A stretch of 64,000 nt of DNA from Streptomyces roseoverticillatus (GTDB lineage: Bacteria > Actinomycetota > Actinomycetes > Streptomycetales > Streptomycetaceae), in the NCBI RefSeq assembly GCF_000719265.1, contig NZ_JOFL01000017.1:124001-188000 (forward strand), read 5' to 3'. This document shows positions 30,763 through 42,048 of the stretch, piece by piece. The notes beneath the pieces were generated by a model. That model was not told the origin of the DNA, searched no databases, and saw only the letters and a program-made list of their open reading frames with translations. The stretch's first letter is position 1, and each line of letters opens with the position of its first letter. Position numbers and translations under genes: made by a program.

Positions 30763-31353
30763 CTACGCGGCCTCGCGGCCCAGCCACGCCGCCAGCCGCG
30801 CGTACGCGTCCGCGCCCTCGGGCGCGGGCCGCACCGGCCCGAACGGCACCTCGTCGCCCCGCCGGTCCGCCGGCAAGAACTGCTGCGCCCAGCCCAGCGC
30901 GAGCTCGGCCAGCTCCTGGTCCAGGGGGAGCGGGTGCCCCAGCGCCTGCGACAGGTCCCAGGCGTGCGTGACGCTCTCCAGCACCATGCCCGACGTCAGG
31001 AACACGGCGCCGGGGAACGTCCCCCACTCCACGGTCACCGGGCGCTCCAGCGTCGCGTCATCCGCCCAGGCCGCTGCCAGCCGGGCCCGCGCCGCCCCGT
31101 AGGCCCGGCCCCAGCCGTCGTCCGCGACGTCCGTGGGCGGCTTGCTCCACTCCACCGCGCCCGTCTCGCCGAGCTGCGCGCCGTCCCTCACACCGGCCAC
31201 GAGGTGGCCCAGCAGGGCCCGTACGTCGAACTCCGCGCACGGCGTCGGATCCCCGAGCCGCTCCGCGGGCACGGCCTCGATCAGGGCCGCGACCTGGGCG
31301 ACGGCGCGCTCCAGGAGGGGGCGCGGGTCGGTGGCGGCGGGGGTGCTGGTCAT
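30763..31353 (-). CDS. DinB-like (TIGR03086) putative metal-binding protein
   Basis: 196-residue four-helix protein of the DinB/MDMPI superfamily, often mycothiol-dependent transferases. Visible features are PCAEFDVRALLGHLVAGV (His ligand about 46) and VTHAWDLSQALG (H-x-W-D, about 138-149), which form the metal site in the family. Start: the ATG at 31353 has GGAG 7 bases upstream; frames extending to 31515 run into the 19-bp repeat array and are rejected. Divergent from the WYL regulator, which may control it. Confidence 0.8.
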   Translation of the reverse strand: MTSTPAATDPRPLLERAVAQVAALIEAVPAERLGDPTPCAEFDVRALLGHLVAGVRDGAQLGETGAVEWSKPPTDVADDGWGRAYGAARARLAAAWADDATLERPVTVEWGTFPGAVFLTSGMVLESVTHAWDLSQALGHPLPLDQELAELALGWAQQFLPADRRGDEVPFGPVRPAPEGADAYARLAAWLGREAA

Positions 31354-31399
31354 GGGGGACTCCATTCGCGGGAGGTGATCGGTCGATCCGCGGATCCGG

Positions 31400-31479
31400 G
31401 GATGCGGGGCTCCGTTCCGGGGGTCCGGAGATCCGTTCTGGATCCAGGGATCCGTTCCTAAGATCCGGGGATCAGTTCC
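31400..31479. repeat. Four tandem 19-bp repeats between DinB-like gene and WYL regulator
   Basis: Consensus GGATCCGGGGATCCGTTCC. Units at 31400-31418 (17/19 matches), 31421-31439 (16/19), 31440-31458 (18/19) and 31461-31479 (17/19), with 0-2 base gaps. TCCGTTCC cores start at 31411, 31432, 31451 and 31472, two helical turns apart on one DNA face. The array sits midway between divergent starts (31353 and 31561), as expected for an operator bound by the adjacent regulator. The binding protein is inferred, not shown. Confidence 0.8.
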
Positions 31480-31560
31480 GGGGAACACGCAGAGCATCCC
31501 GCCATAACCTGACAACGGCCGTCAGGTTTTCCGCCGCAACCCGCAAGCCATCCTTGAGCG

Positions 31561-32559
31561 GTGAAATCCGACCGACTGCTGGCGATCCTCCTGCTCCTCC
31601 AGACCCGCGGCCGCGTGCCCGCCCGCGAACTGGCCGACCGCCTGGAGGTGTCCGTCCGCACCGTCTACCGCGACGTCGAGTCCCTATCCGCCGCGGGCGT
31701 GCCCGTCTACGCCGAGCGCGGCCGGCACGGCGGCATCGCGCTGCTTCCCGGCTACCGCACGGACGTCACGGGCCTCACCGCCGACGAGGCCCGCGCCCTG
31801 TTCGTCCTCTCCACCCGGAACACGCTCGCCGACCTCGGCCTCGACAGCGCCCTCGGCTCCGCCCTGCGCAAGGTTATGGCCGCCCTGCCCGCCCCGCACC
31901 GCCCCGCCGCCGAGGCCACCAGCCGCCGCATCCTCGTCGACCCCGTCCGCTGGCTGGGCGGCCCCGCGGCCGTCCCCGCCGTCGACGTCGGCGAACTGCA
32001 GGGCGCCGTCCTCGCCGACCGGCGGCTGCGCCTGCGCTACCGCCACGGCGGGCAGGAAGCGCCCCGCACGTACACCGTCGACCCCTACGGCCTCGTCGCC
32101 AAGGCCGGCGTCTGGTATCTCGTCGCCGACCGGCGGGCCCGCCCGCAGCTGTTCCGGGCCGACCGCGTGGCCGCCCTGACCGTCACCGGGGACACGGTGC
32201 GCCGCCGGGCGGGCGTGGAGCTCGCCGACGCGTGGGAGGTGCTCCGGCGCGAGGTCGAGCAGCGGCCGGCGGGCCTGCGCGTGACGGCCACCGTACGGCG
32301 CTCCCGGCTCGACATGTTCCTGCGCCTCCTCGGCCCCGCCTTCGCCGCGCCGCCCTCCGCCGGCGACCCCGCCACCGTCGAGCTCCTCCTCACCGAACCC
32401 CGTGCCGCCCGCGCCCTGCTGCCCTTCGGCCCCGACGTCGAGGTCCTCTCCCCGGAGGAGGTCCGCGCGGACCTGGCGGAGGTGGCCGCGGCGACCGCGG
32501 AACTGTACGGACGGGCCCGGGCCGGAACGCCCGGTACTGTTCCGGACCCGGCCTCGTAG
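31561..32559 (+). CDS. WYL-domain transcriptional regulator (YafY/PafBC type)
   Basis: 332 residues. N-terminal HTH ([37 protein letters not shown], about 6-43), then a WYL domain (about 145-225, with LRYRHGG and [10 protein letters not shown]) and a C-terminal WCX-like part. WYL proteins sense ligands or single-stranded nucleic acid and control transcription. Family synteny with a divergent DinB-like enzyme gene is common in actinobacteria. GTG start at 31561. The four 19-bp repeats upstream may be its operator. Confidence 0.9.
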   Translation: MKSDRLLAILLLLQTRGRVPARELADRLEVSVRTVYRDVESLSAAGVPVYAERGRHGGIALLPGYRTDVTGLTADEARALFVLSTRNTLADLGLDSALGSALRKVMAALPAPHRPAAEATSRRILVDPVRWLGGPAAVPAVDVGELQGAVLADRRLRLRYRHGGQEAPRTYTVDPYGLVAKAGVWYLVADRRARPQLFRADRVAALTVTGDTVRRRAGVELADAWEVLRREVEQRPAGLRVTATVRRSRLDMFLRLLGPAFAAPPSAGDPATVELLLTEPRAARALLPFGPDVEVLSPEEVRADLAEVAAATAELYGRARAGTPGTVPDPAS

Positions 32560-32572
32560 AATCGTGCCCACC

Positions 32573-33742
32573 ATGGCCTACCTCGACCACGCCGCCACCA
32601 CCCCGATGCTCCCGGAGGCGGTGCAGGCGATGACCGCCCAGCTCGCCCTCACCGGAAACGCCTCCTCGCTGCACGCCGCCGGGCGGCGGGCGCGCCGCAC
32701 CGTCGAGGAGGCGCGCGAGTCCCTCGCCGCGGCGCTCGGCGCCCGCCCCAGCGAAGTCGTGTTCACCGCGGGCGGCACCGAAGCCGACAACCTCGCCGTC
32801 AAGGGGCTCTACTGGGCGCGCCGGGCCGCCGACCCCGCCCGGACGCGCGTCCTCACCAGCCCCGTCGAGCACCACGCCGTGCTCGACGCCGTCGACTGGC
32901 TCGCCACGCACGAGGGCGCGACCGTCGAGTACCTCCCGGTCGACTCCCACGGGCGGGTCCACCCCGACGCGCTGCGCGAGGCCATAGCCCGCGAGCCCGG
33001 GGACGTCGCCCTGGCCACGGTGATGTGGGCCAACAACGAGATCGGCACGATCATGCCGATCCGCGAACTGGCGGACGCGGCCGCCGAGTCCGGCGTGCCC
33101 CTGCACGCCGACGCCGTCCAGGCCTTCGGGCAGCTGGACATCGGCTTCGCCGAGTCCGGGCTCGCCGCCATGACGGTCAGCGGGCACAAGATCGGCGGGC
33201 CGTACGGCATCGGCGCGCTCCTCCTCGGCCGGCAGTACGCGCCCGTGCCGCTGCTCCACGGCGGCGGCCAGGAGCGCCACGTGCGCTCCGGCACGCTCGA
33301 CGTGCCCGCGATCGCCGCCTTCGCCGTCGCCGGCGAGCTCGCCGCCGCGCGGCGCACGGACTTCGCCCGCGAGGTCGGCGCCCTGCGCGACGAACTGATC
33401 GCCGGGGTGCGGGCCGTCGTCCCCGACGCCGTCCTGGGCGGCGACCCCGACCCGGCCGGCCGCCTGCCCGCCAACGCCCACTTCTCCTTCCCCGGCTGCG
33501 AGGGAGACTCCCTGCTGCTCCTCCTCGACGCCCAGGGCATCGAGTGCTCCACGGGATCCGCGTGCACCGCGGGCGTGGCCCAGCCGAGCCACGTCGTCCT
33601 CGCCACGGGCACCGACACGGACCTGGCCCGCGGCACGCTCCGCTTCTCCCTGGGGCACACGTCCACGGCGGCGGACGTGACGGCCGTCGTCGAGGCCATC
33701 GGGCCGGTGGTGGAGCGGGCCCGCACGGCGGGCCTCAGCTAG
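32573..33742 (+). CDS. Cysteine desulfurase (IscS/NifS type)
   Basis: PLP enzyme releasing sulfur from cysteine as an enzyme persulfide. 389 residues. The PLP lysine is K206 in [10 protein letters not shown] and the sulfur-accepting Cys is C331 in STGSACTAG, the class I (IscS-like) loop. ATG 32573 follows the WYL gene by 13 bases, with a weak ribosome site. mnmA lies nearby, so this desulfurase probably supplies sulfur for tRNA 2-thiouridine; iron-sulfur assembly is an alternative. Its stop overlaps the convergent amidase gene by 8 bases. Confidence 0.93.
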   Translation: MAYLDHAATTPMLPEAVQAMTAQLALTGNASSLHAAGRRARRTVEEARESLAAALGARPSEVVFTAGGTEADNLAVKGLYWARRAADPARTRVLTSPVEHHAVLDAVDWLATHEGATVEYLPVDSHGRVHPDALREAIAREPGDVALATVMWANNEIGTIMPIRELADAAAESGVPLHADAVQAFGQLDIGFAESGLAAMTVSGHKIGGPYGIGALLLGRQYAPVPLLHGGGQERHVRSGTLDVPAIAAFAVAGELAAARRTDFAREVGALRDELIAGVRAVVPDAVLGGDPDPAGRLPANAHFSFPGCEGDSLLLLLDAQGIECSTGSACTAGVAQPSHVVLATGTDTDLARGTLRFSLGHTSTAADVTAVVEAIGPVVERARTAGLS

Positions 33743-34379
33743 CCGCGGCTTCTCTTACGAGCCGCAGGTACCGGTCCCAGTCCCAGTGGGGGCCGGGGTC
33801 GGTGTGGTCCGTTCCGGGCACCTCGGAGTGGGCGACGATGTGCGTGCGGTCCACGGGGATCTTGTAGCGGGCGCAGATGCCGGCCGTGAGGCGGGCTGAA
33901 GCGGTGTACATGGCGTCCGTGAAGCCCGCGGGCCGGTCGACGTAGCCCTCGTGCTCGATGCCGATGCTGCGCTCGTTGAAGGCGCGGTTCCCGGAGTGGA
34001 AGGCCACGTCCAGCTCGCGGACGGTCTGCGCGATGTGCCCGTCCTTGCGCACGACGTAGTGCGCCGCCGCCTCGTGCAGGGGGTCGCGGAAGACGCGGAG
34101 GGCGTCGCTGTAGCTGCCCTGGACGACGTGGACGACGACGCGGTCGACGCCGTAGTCGTCCGGCCGCGACGCGCGCCGCCAGTTCGCCGACGACGCGGCG
34201 ACCCACTCGGCGCCGGCGTGGTCGAGCGCGCCGTTCGTACGCGGCCTCTCCCGCCCGGAGACCCGCCACCACCAGCGCTGGACCTCGCCGCGCCCGGCGT
34301 ACCCGGCGGTGCCGGCGCCCACGACGACACCGGCACCGCCGAGAAGCACCCCTCGCCGAGAAATACGCTCCGAACCCAT
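33735..34379 (-). CDS. Tat-exported N-acetylmuramoyl-L-alanine amidase (Amidase_2/PGRP)
   Basis: 214 residues. The N terminus [15 protein letters not shown] has a twin-arginine-like signal. The Amidase_2 domain (about 75-205) has the first His in VVVHVVQG (H84), EHEGY with the typical Glu, and [18 protein letters not shown] with the last ligands. It cleaves the muramyl-peptide amide outside the cell. The start is set at 34379, where the signal begins; the open frame continuing to 34895 runs through intergenic repeats. Confidence 0.9.
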   Translation of the reverse strand: MGSERISRRGVLLGGAGVVVGAGTAGYAGRGEVQRWWWRVSGRERPRTNGALDHAGAEWVAASSANWRRASRPDDYGVDRVVVHVVQGSYSDALRVFRDPLHEAAAHYVVRKDGHIAQTVRELDVAFHSGNRAFNERSIGIEHEGYVDRPAGFTDAMYTASARLTAGICARYKIPVDRTHIVAHSEVPGTDHTDPGPHWDWDRYLRLVREAAAS

Positions 34380-34927
34380 CCCCACCCCCGGGTGCCGTTT
34401 CCCTCCCCACCCCAACGCCCACGAGCCCGCCACGGGTTCCACCCATGACCGCCCGATGCGGTTAGGCCAGGCACCGCCGGTCCGCGCCGCGGGGGTGTCC
34501 CGCCGTCGCGGCGGCGGGGAGATGCCGGGCCCGGCAAGATCACCTGCCGACGGGCGGGCGAAGGGCGCCGGCCCGGCGAATTCTTTCCGCCGCCGCGGTG
34601 CGCAACCAGGCATCTCGCTGACCGGCGGTGGCCGGACGGCCTGACGGTGGCCGGGCACCGCAGGGTAGGGCCGTGGGGGTGTCCCGCCGTCGCGGCGGGA
34701 AGGAAGCGCCGACGGGCGGGCGAAGGGCGCCGGCCCGGCGAATTCTTTCCGCCGCCGCGGTGCGCAACCGGGACGGCGTTGTCCGGCGGTGCCGGGCGGC
34801 CTGATGATGGCCGGGCGCCGCCAGAGTGGCGGCTCGCCGTGGCAGCGGGGGCGCGACGCAGTCGTACGGGCACGTCCCGGAAACCCGGACGCCACGACGC
34901 CGGTCGCCCCCGTACTCTGGAGGGGTT
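34380..34927. other. Intergenic region amidase / mnmA
   Basis: About 550 bases between divergent genes, mostly filled by the repeat element (34491-34821). The last 100 bases should hold the mnmA promoter. No gene supported. Confidence 0.55.
34491..34821. repeat. Two tandem copies of a dispersed intergenic repeat
   Basis: Copy 1 is about 34491-34662, copy 2 about 34675-34821. They share an exact 62-base block (34546-34607 = 34708-34769) and an exact 24-base block (34491-34514 = 34675-34698), with more diverged flanks. Each contains the small palindrome CCCGCCG-tcg-CGGCGGG. A third, shorter and inverted copy is at 44210-44290. No transposase is nearby, so this looks like a non-autonomous or REP-like palindromic element. 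Confidence 0.82.
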
Positions 34928-36088
34928 ATGACTGACTTCCCCGGTGCCCCCGATCTCAACGCCCCCCGCAAGGGGCTCCGCGTGCTCGCCGCCATGTCCG
35001 GCGGTGTCGACTCCGCCGTCGCCGCGGCCCGCGCCGTCGAGGCCGGGCACGACGTGACCGGCGTGCACCTCGCGCTGTCCGCGAATCCGCAGTCGTTCCG
35101 GACGGGCGCCCGCGGCTGCTGCACGATCGAGGACTCCCGCGACGCCCGCCGCGCCGCGGACGTGATCGGCATCCCGTTCTACTGCTGGGACCTGGCGGAA
35201 CGCTTCCGCGAGGACGTCGTCGAGGACTTCGTCGCCGAGTACGAGGCCGGCCGCACGCCCAACCCCTGCCTCCGCTGCAACGAGAAGATTAAGTTCGCGG
35301 CGCTGCTGGACAAGGCGCTCGCGCTCGGCTTCGACGCGGTGTGCACGGGCCACTACGCGACGGTCGTCCTCAACGAGGACGGCACGCGCGAGCTGCACCG
35401 CGCCAGCGACATGGCCAAGGACCAGTCGTACGTCCTCGGCGTGCTGGACGACCGGCAGCTCGCCCACGCGATGTTCCCGCTGGGCGACACGGTCACGACG
35501 AAGGACGAGATCCGCGCGGAGGCGGAGCGCCGCGGCCTGGCCGTGGCGAAGAAGCCGGACAGCCACGACATCTGCTTCATCGCCGACGGTGACACCCGAG
35601 GCTTCCTGGCGAAGCGCCTCGGCAGGGCCGACGGCGACATCGTCGACGAGTCCGGCGCGAAGGTGGGCACGCACGAGGGCGCGTACGGCTACACCATCGG
35701 CCAGCGCAAGGGCCTGCGGATCGGTCACCCGGCCCCGGACGGCAAGCCGCGCTACGTCCTGGACATCTCGCCGGTGAACAACACGGTGACGGTGGGCCCG
35801 GTGGAGGCGCTCGACGTCATCGCCCTGACCGCGATCCGCCCCCGCTGGTGCGGCGCGGCCCCGCAGGGCGCCGGCACGTACACCGCCCAGCTGCGCGCCC
35901 ACGGCGGTGAGACCGAGGTGACGGCGGAGCTCGTCGGGGACGAGCTCCGGGTCCGCTTCAGCGAGCCGGTCCGCGGCGTGGCCCCGGGCCAGGCGATCGT
36001 GCTGTACGACGGCACGCGCGTGGTCGGCTCGGCGACGATCGCCACGACCGAACGGGCGCGGGCCGCGCAGGCGGCGCAGAGCGCCTGA
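34928..36088 (+). CDS. mnmA: tRNA-specific 2-thiouridylase
   Basis: Thiolates uridine 34 of Lys, Glu and Gln tRNAs using ATP and persulfide sulfur. 386 residues. PP-loop SGGVDSA (24-30); catalytic cysteines C117 (LRCNEKIKF) and C216 (HDICFIADG). The central and C-terminal beta-barrel domains are present. ATG 34928 with GGAGGGG upstream. The cysteine desulfurase 1.2 kb away is the likely sulfur source. Confidence 0.96.
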   Translation: MTDFPGAPDLNAPRKGLRVLAAMSGGVDSAVAAARAVEAGHDVTGVHLALSANPQSFRTGARGCCTIEDSRDARRAADVIGIPFYCWDLAERFREDVVEDFVAEYEAGRTPNPCLRCNEKIKFAALLDKALALGFDAVCTGHYATVVLNEDGTRELHRASDMAKDQSYVLGVLDDRQLAHAMFPLGDTVTTKDEIRAEAERRGLAVAKKPDSHDICFIADGDTRGFLAKRLGRADGDIVDESGAKVGTHEGAYGYTIGQRKGLRIGHPAPDGKPRYVLDISPVNNTVTVGPVEALDVIALTAIRPRWCGAAPQGAGTYTAQLRAHGGETEVTAELVGDELRVRFSEPVRGVAPGQAIVLYDGTRVVGSATIATTERARAAQAAQSA

Positions 36089-36110
36089 CCCGCACGGCCC
36101 GGAGGATTGC

Positions 36111-36135
36111 GGCGGCCGGACCCGGTCCGGCCGCC
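36111..36135. terminator. Bidirectional terminator, mnmA / stalked secreted protein
   Basis: Perfect 11-bp stem (36111-36121 with 36125-36135) and 3-base loop between convergent stops. Confidence 0.8.
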
Positions 36136-36142
36136 GGCCGGC

Positions 36143-36733
36143 TCAGTTCGACTTGGTGCGGGTCACGTTGTCGACCTCGCACTTGCCGCTCACGCTGGCG
36201 CCGGCCTTCGGCACGTACACCTGGGAGACGTCCTGCGTGTCCGTCTTGCCCGGGCCGACGAAGGGGATGGTGCGGTTGCGGGTGCCGATGAGGGTGCCGC
36301 TCGCGTCGGTGAACTTCACCGAGAACGTGTACGTGTTGCTGTCCTTCAGGCTGGGGTTGGTGACGCTGATCTTCGCGGTGATGCCCCGGGAGTCGCTGTA
36401 GTCGCAGCTGACGATCTTCAGGTCGCGGGAGGCGCTCGCGCTGCTGCCGCCGGTGGTGGTGCCGCCCGAGGTGAGCCCGCTGGTGGACGTGCCGCCGCTC
36501 GTGGAACCGCCGCTGGTGCTGCCGGTCGTGCCGCCCGTGGTGAGGCCGCCGTCCGTGCTCGTGCTGCCGCCGGTCGTGCCGCCCGTCGTCGTGGTGCCGC
36601 CCGAGGTGGAGCTGCTGCTGTGGTGGCTGGAGCTGCCGCTGCTGCAGCCGCCGCCGTGGTGCCCGCGGGCTCCGGTCAGGGCGACGACGGCGATTCCGAA
36701 GACGGCGGCCGCGCGGACATGACGAAGCTTCAC
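36143..36733 (-). CDS. Secreted protein with Ser/Thr/Gly-rich stalk and C-terminal beta-domain
   Basis: 196 residues. Signal-like segment (VKLRHVRAAAVFGIAVV) from the GTG at 36733, which has GGGGGA 8 bases upstream. Then a His/Ser cluster (GHHGGGCSSGSSSHH, about 24-38), a low-complexity stalk of SGGTTTTGG-type repeats (about 40-105) and a C-terminal beta-domain (about 110-196, DLKIVSCDYSDSRG to CEVDNVTRTKSN). Two cysteines in the last domain could form a disulfide. The domain resembles FxLYD-type extracellular modules, tentatively. The Cys after GGG could instead be lipidated. Confidence 0.72.
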   Translation of the reverse strand: MKLRHVRAAAVFGIAVVALTGARGHHGGGCSSGSSSHHSSSSTSGGTTTTGGTTGGSTSTDGGLTTGGTTGSTSGGSTSGGTSTSGLTSGGTTTGGSSASASRDLKIVSCDYSDSRGITAKISVTNPSLKDSNTYTFSVKFTDASGTLIGTRNRTIPFVGPGKTDTQDVSQVYVPKAGASVSGKCEVDNVTRTKSN

Positions 36734-36957
36734 TGGAAAATTCCCCCGATGAATTGGCTGGAAACAGCGCCTGTTGACGCCCGGCTGACGAGTGCACGTC
36801 ACGCTAACAGCGCTCTTACAAGGCGCCAAACCAGGCCGCTCCCTGTGACGAACCCGCAACCGAACGGGGCCGTAACAGGGACAGGAAAGGGTCTGAAAAC
36901 AGCCCACAGCAGCCCGTGCGGTGCGACACCGTACGGACGGCACGTACGGTGGCGTTC

Positions 36958-37497
36958 ATGAACATCGCCGTCTTCTGTTCCGCCGCCGACCTCGACGACC
37001 GCTACACCGCTCCCGCCCGCGAGTTCGCCGAACTCATCGGCCGCGGCGGGCACACACTGGTGTGGGGCGGCTCGGAGTCCGGCCTGATGAAGGTCATGGC
37101 AGACGGCGTGCAGGAGAGCGGCGGCCGGCTGGTCGGCGTGTCGGTCGAGTTCCTCGCCGCGCGGGCGCGCGCGAACGCCGACGAGATGGTCGTCGCCCGC
37201 GACCTCGCCGAGCGCAAGGCGCAGTTGCTCGCGCGCGCCGACGCGGTCGTCATCATGGTGGGCGGCACCGGCACGCTGGACGAGGCGACGGAGATCCTGG
37301 AGCTGAAGAAGCACGGCATCCACGACAAGCCCGTCGTCCTGCTCAACACGGCCGGCTTCTACGACGGCCTCAAGGCGCAGTTCCAGCGCATGGAGGACGA
37401 GGGCTTCCTGCCCCTGCCGCTGACCGCCCTCGTCTTCTTCGCGGAGGACGGGCTGGGCGCGATGGCCTACCTGGAGGAGTCCGCGGGCCTGCGCTAG
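36958..37497 (+). CDS. LOG-like protein (TIGR00730 superfamily) with variant motif
   Basis: 179-residue Rossmann-type protein of the LOG family; characterised members release cytokinin bases or other nucleobases from nucleoside 5'-monophosphates. The family GG-x-GLM segment is present (GGSESGLMKVMADG, 38-50). The phosphate-binding PGGxGTxxE motif reads VGGTGTLDE (101-109), with Pro replaced by Val but the Glu kept. ATG 36958 starts the clear homology; upstream extension is rejected. Activity is plausible but unproven. Confidence 0.85.
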   Translation: MNIAVFCSAADLDDRYTAPAREFAELIGRGGHTLVWGGSESGLMKVMADGVQESGGRLVGVSVEFLAARARANADEMVVARDLAERKAQLLARADAVVIMVGGTGTLDEATEILELKKHGIHDKPVVLLNTAGFYDGLKAQFQRMEDEGFLPLPLTALVFFAEDGLGAMAYLEESAGLR

Positions 37498-37542
37498 CCC
37501 GCGGCTGCGCGCCCGCCCCCGCCGTAGGGCAAGCTGGCTCCC

Positions 37543-38232
37543 ATGGCAACACATCTGATCACCGGGGCCGGCTCCGGCATCGGGGCGGCGGTCGCGCGCC
37601 GGCTCCTCGACCGGGGCGACGAGGTCCACCTCTTCGCGCGCGACGCGGGCCGGGCCAGGGAGCTGGCGGCGGAGTTCCCCGGCGCCCACACGCTCGTGGC
37701 CGACCTGTCCAACCCGGACCGGCTCTCCTGGGCCCTCGACAAGCAGCCGCTGCCGGACCGCGTCGACACGCTCCTGCACATCGCGGGCGTCGTCGAACTC
37801 GGCGCCGTCGGCGAGCTGACGCCGAAGACGTGGAACAGCACGCTCGCCGCCAACCTGGTCTCCCCGGCGGAGCTGACCCGGCTGTTCCTGCCGCAGCTGC
37901 GCGTGACGAAGGGGCACGTCCTCTTCGTCAACTCCGGTGCCGGGCTGAACGCCCACGCCACGTGGAGCGCGTACGCCGCGAGCAAGCACGGCCTGAAGGC
38001 GCTCGCGGACTCGCTGCGCGCCGAGGAGCACGCGGCCGGCGTGCACGTCACCAGCGTCTACCCGGGCCGCACCGCGACTCCGATGCAGGCGAAGGTGCAC
38101 CAGCAGGAGGGCAAGCCGTACGACCCGGCGCGGTGGATCGACCCCGAGTCGGTCGCGACGACGATCCTGCTCGCGATCGACCTCCCGCGCGACGCGGAGA
38201 TCAACGACCTGTCGGTCCGGCCCGGCCGCTGA
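37543..38232 (+). CDS. SDR-family oxidoreductase
   Basis: 229-residue short-chain dehydrogenase. Coenzyme motif TGAGSGIG (7-14), the active-site Ser region FVNSGAG, and YAASK catalytic Tyr/Lys (about 144-148). The Arg-rich segment after strand 2 (ARDAGRAREL) hints at NADP(H). Substrate unknown. ATG 37543, 45 bases after the LOG-like gene and probably co-transcribed. Terminator follows. Confidence 0.9.
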   Translation: MATHLITGAGSGIGAAVARRLLDRGDEVHLFARDAGRARELAAEFPGAHTLVADLSNPDRLSWALDKQPLPDRVDTLLHIAGVVELGAVGELTPKTWNSTLAANLVSPAELTRLFLPQLRVTKGHVLFVNSGAGLNAHATWSAYAASKHGLKALADSLRAEEHAAGVHVTSVYPGRTATPMQAKVHQQEGKPYDPARWIDPESVATTILLAIDLPRDAEINDLSVRPGR

Positions 38233-38236
38233 CGGC

Positions 38237-38266
38237 GGAAGTCCCCGGGCCGCCCCGGGGGCTTCC
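38237..38266 (+). terminator. Terminator after SDR gene
   Basis: 13-bp stem with one G-T pair (38237-38249 with 38254-38266), 4-base loop, 5 bases past the stop. Confidence 0.8.
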
Positions 38267-38359
38267 CGGAGCCGCCCCGGGAGGCTCTTTGCGCTCACCC
38301 CGTCCCGCCGCCCGGCTCGGCCTGCGCAGGGGCCGCCGCGCGCCCCGTAGGCTTCCTGC

Positions 38360-41739
<3,380 letters not shown>

Positions 41740-41745
41740 CGGACG

Positions 41746-41774
41746 GGGGGTGCGGGTAGCCCCTTCGCACCCCC
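41746..41774 (+). terminator. Terminator after ligA
   Basis: GGGGGTGCG (41746-41754) pairs perfectly with CGCACCCCC (41766-41774), 7 bases past the stop. Confidence 0.8.
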
Positions 41775-41871
41775 TCCGTACCCCCTTCGTCCCCCCCGCC
41801 GCCATCCGCCCCACGCGGAGCGGCACCGCCACCGGAAGGCAGGTCCGCACACCGGTCGCCACCCCAGCGGA

Positions 41872-41900
41872 GTAATGCCCGCATAGTCAGTGGGCATTAC
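41872..41900. promoter_or_regulatory. Inverted repeat GTAATGCCC-11-GGGCATTAC
   Basis: Perfect 9-bp arms (41872-41880, 41892-41900), 150 bases upstream of the GGDEF-EAL gene. Arm centres are 20 bases apart, fitting a dimeric regulator. Could alternatively be a weak hairpin. Confidence 0.6.
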
Positions 41901-42048
41901 CCCTACAGCGCATACCAGATGGCTACAAGAGGCCGGATCCCAATCGGGCAACCGCTGCCGATCGCTGCCCGCCGTAGCCTTCTGCGGCCTACTGTTGAGA
42001 TGTGCGCCTGCCGTGGCGCGGGCACCGCCGGCTGTGAGAGGGACGGGC

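Larger units (their letters stand above)
41740..42048. other. Intergenic region ligA / RmdB-like gene
   Basis: About 310 bases: the ligA terminator, then the 9-bp inverted repeat at 41872-41900. The remaining 150 bases before 42049 show no gene. An open frame from 41890 is in phase with the downstream gene but lacks a ribosome site. Confidence 0.5.

Noticed and set aside
31400..31479. CRISPR-like array
   Set aside because: Units are 19 bp with 0-2-base gaps, no spacers and no cas genes.
31354..31515. N-terminal extension of the DinB-like protein with repeated DPR peptides
   Set aside because: It is the 19-bp repeat array read as protein; the array period is not a multiple of three and the ATG at 31353 has a good ribosome site.
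34380..34895. 170-residue N-terminal extension of the amidase
   Set aside because: It translates the tandem intergenic repeat and precedes a well-placed Tat-like signal at 34379.
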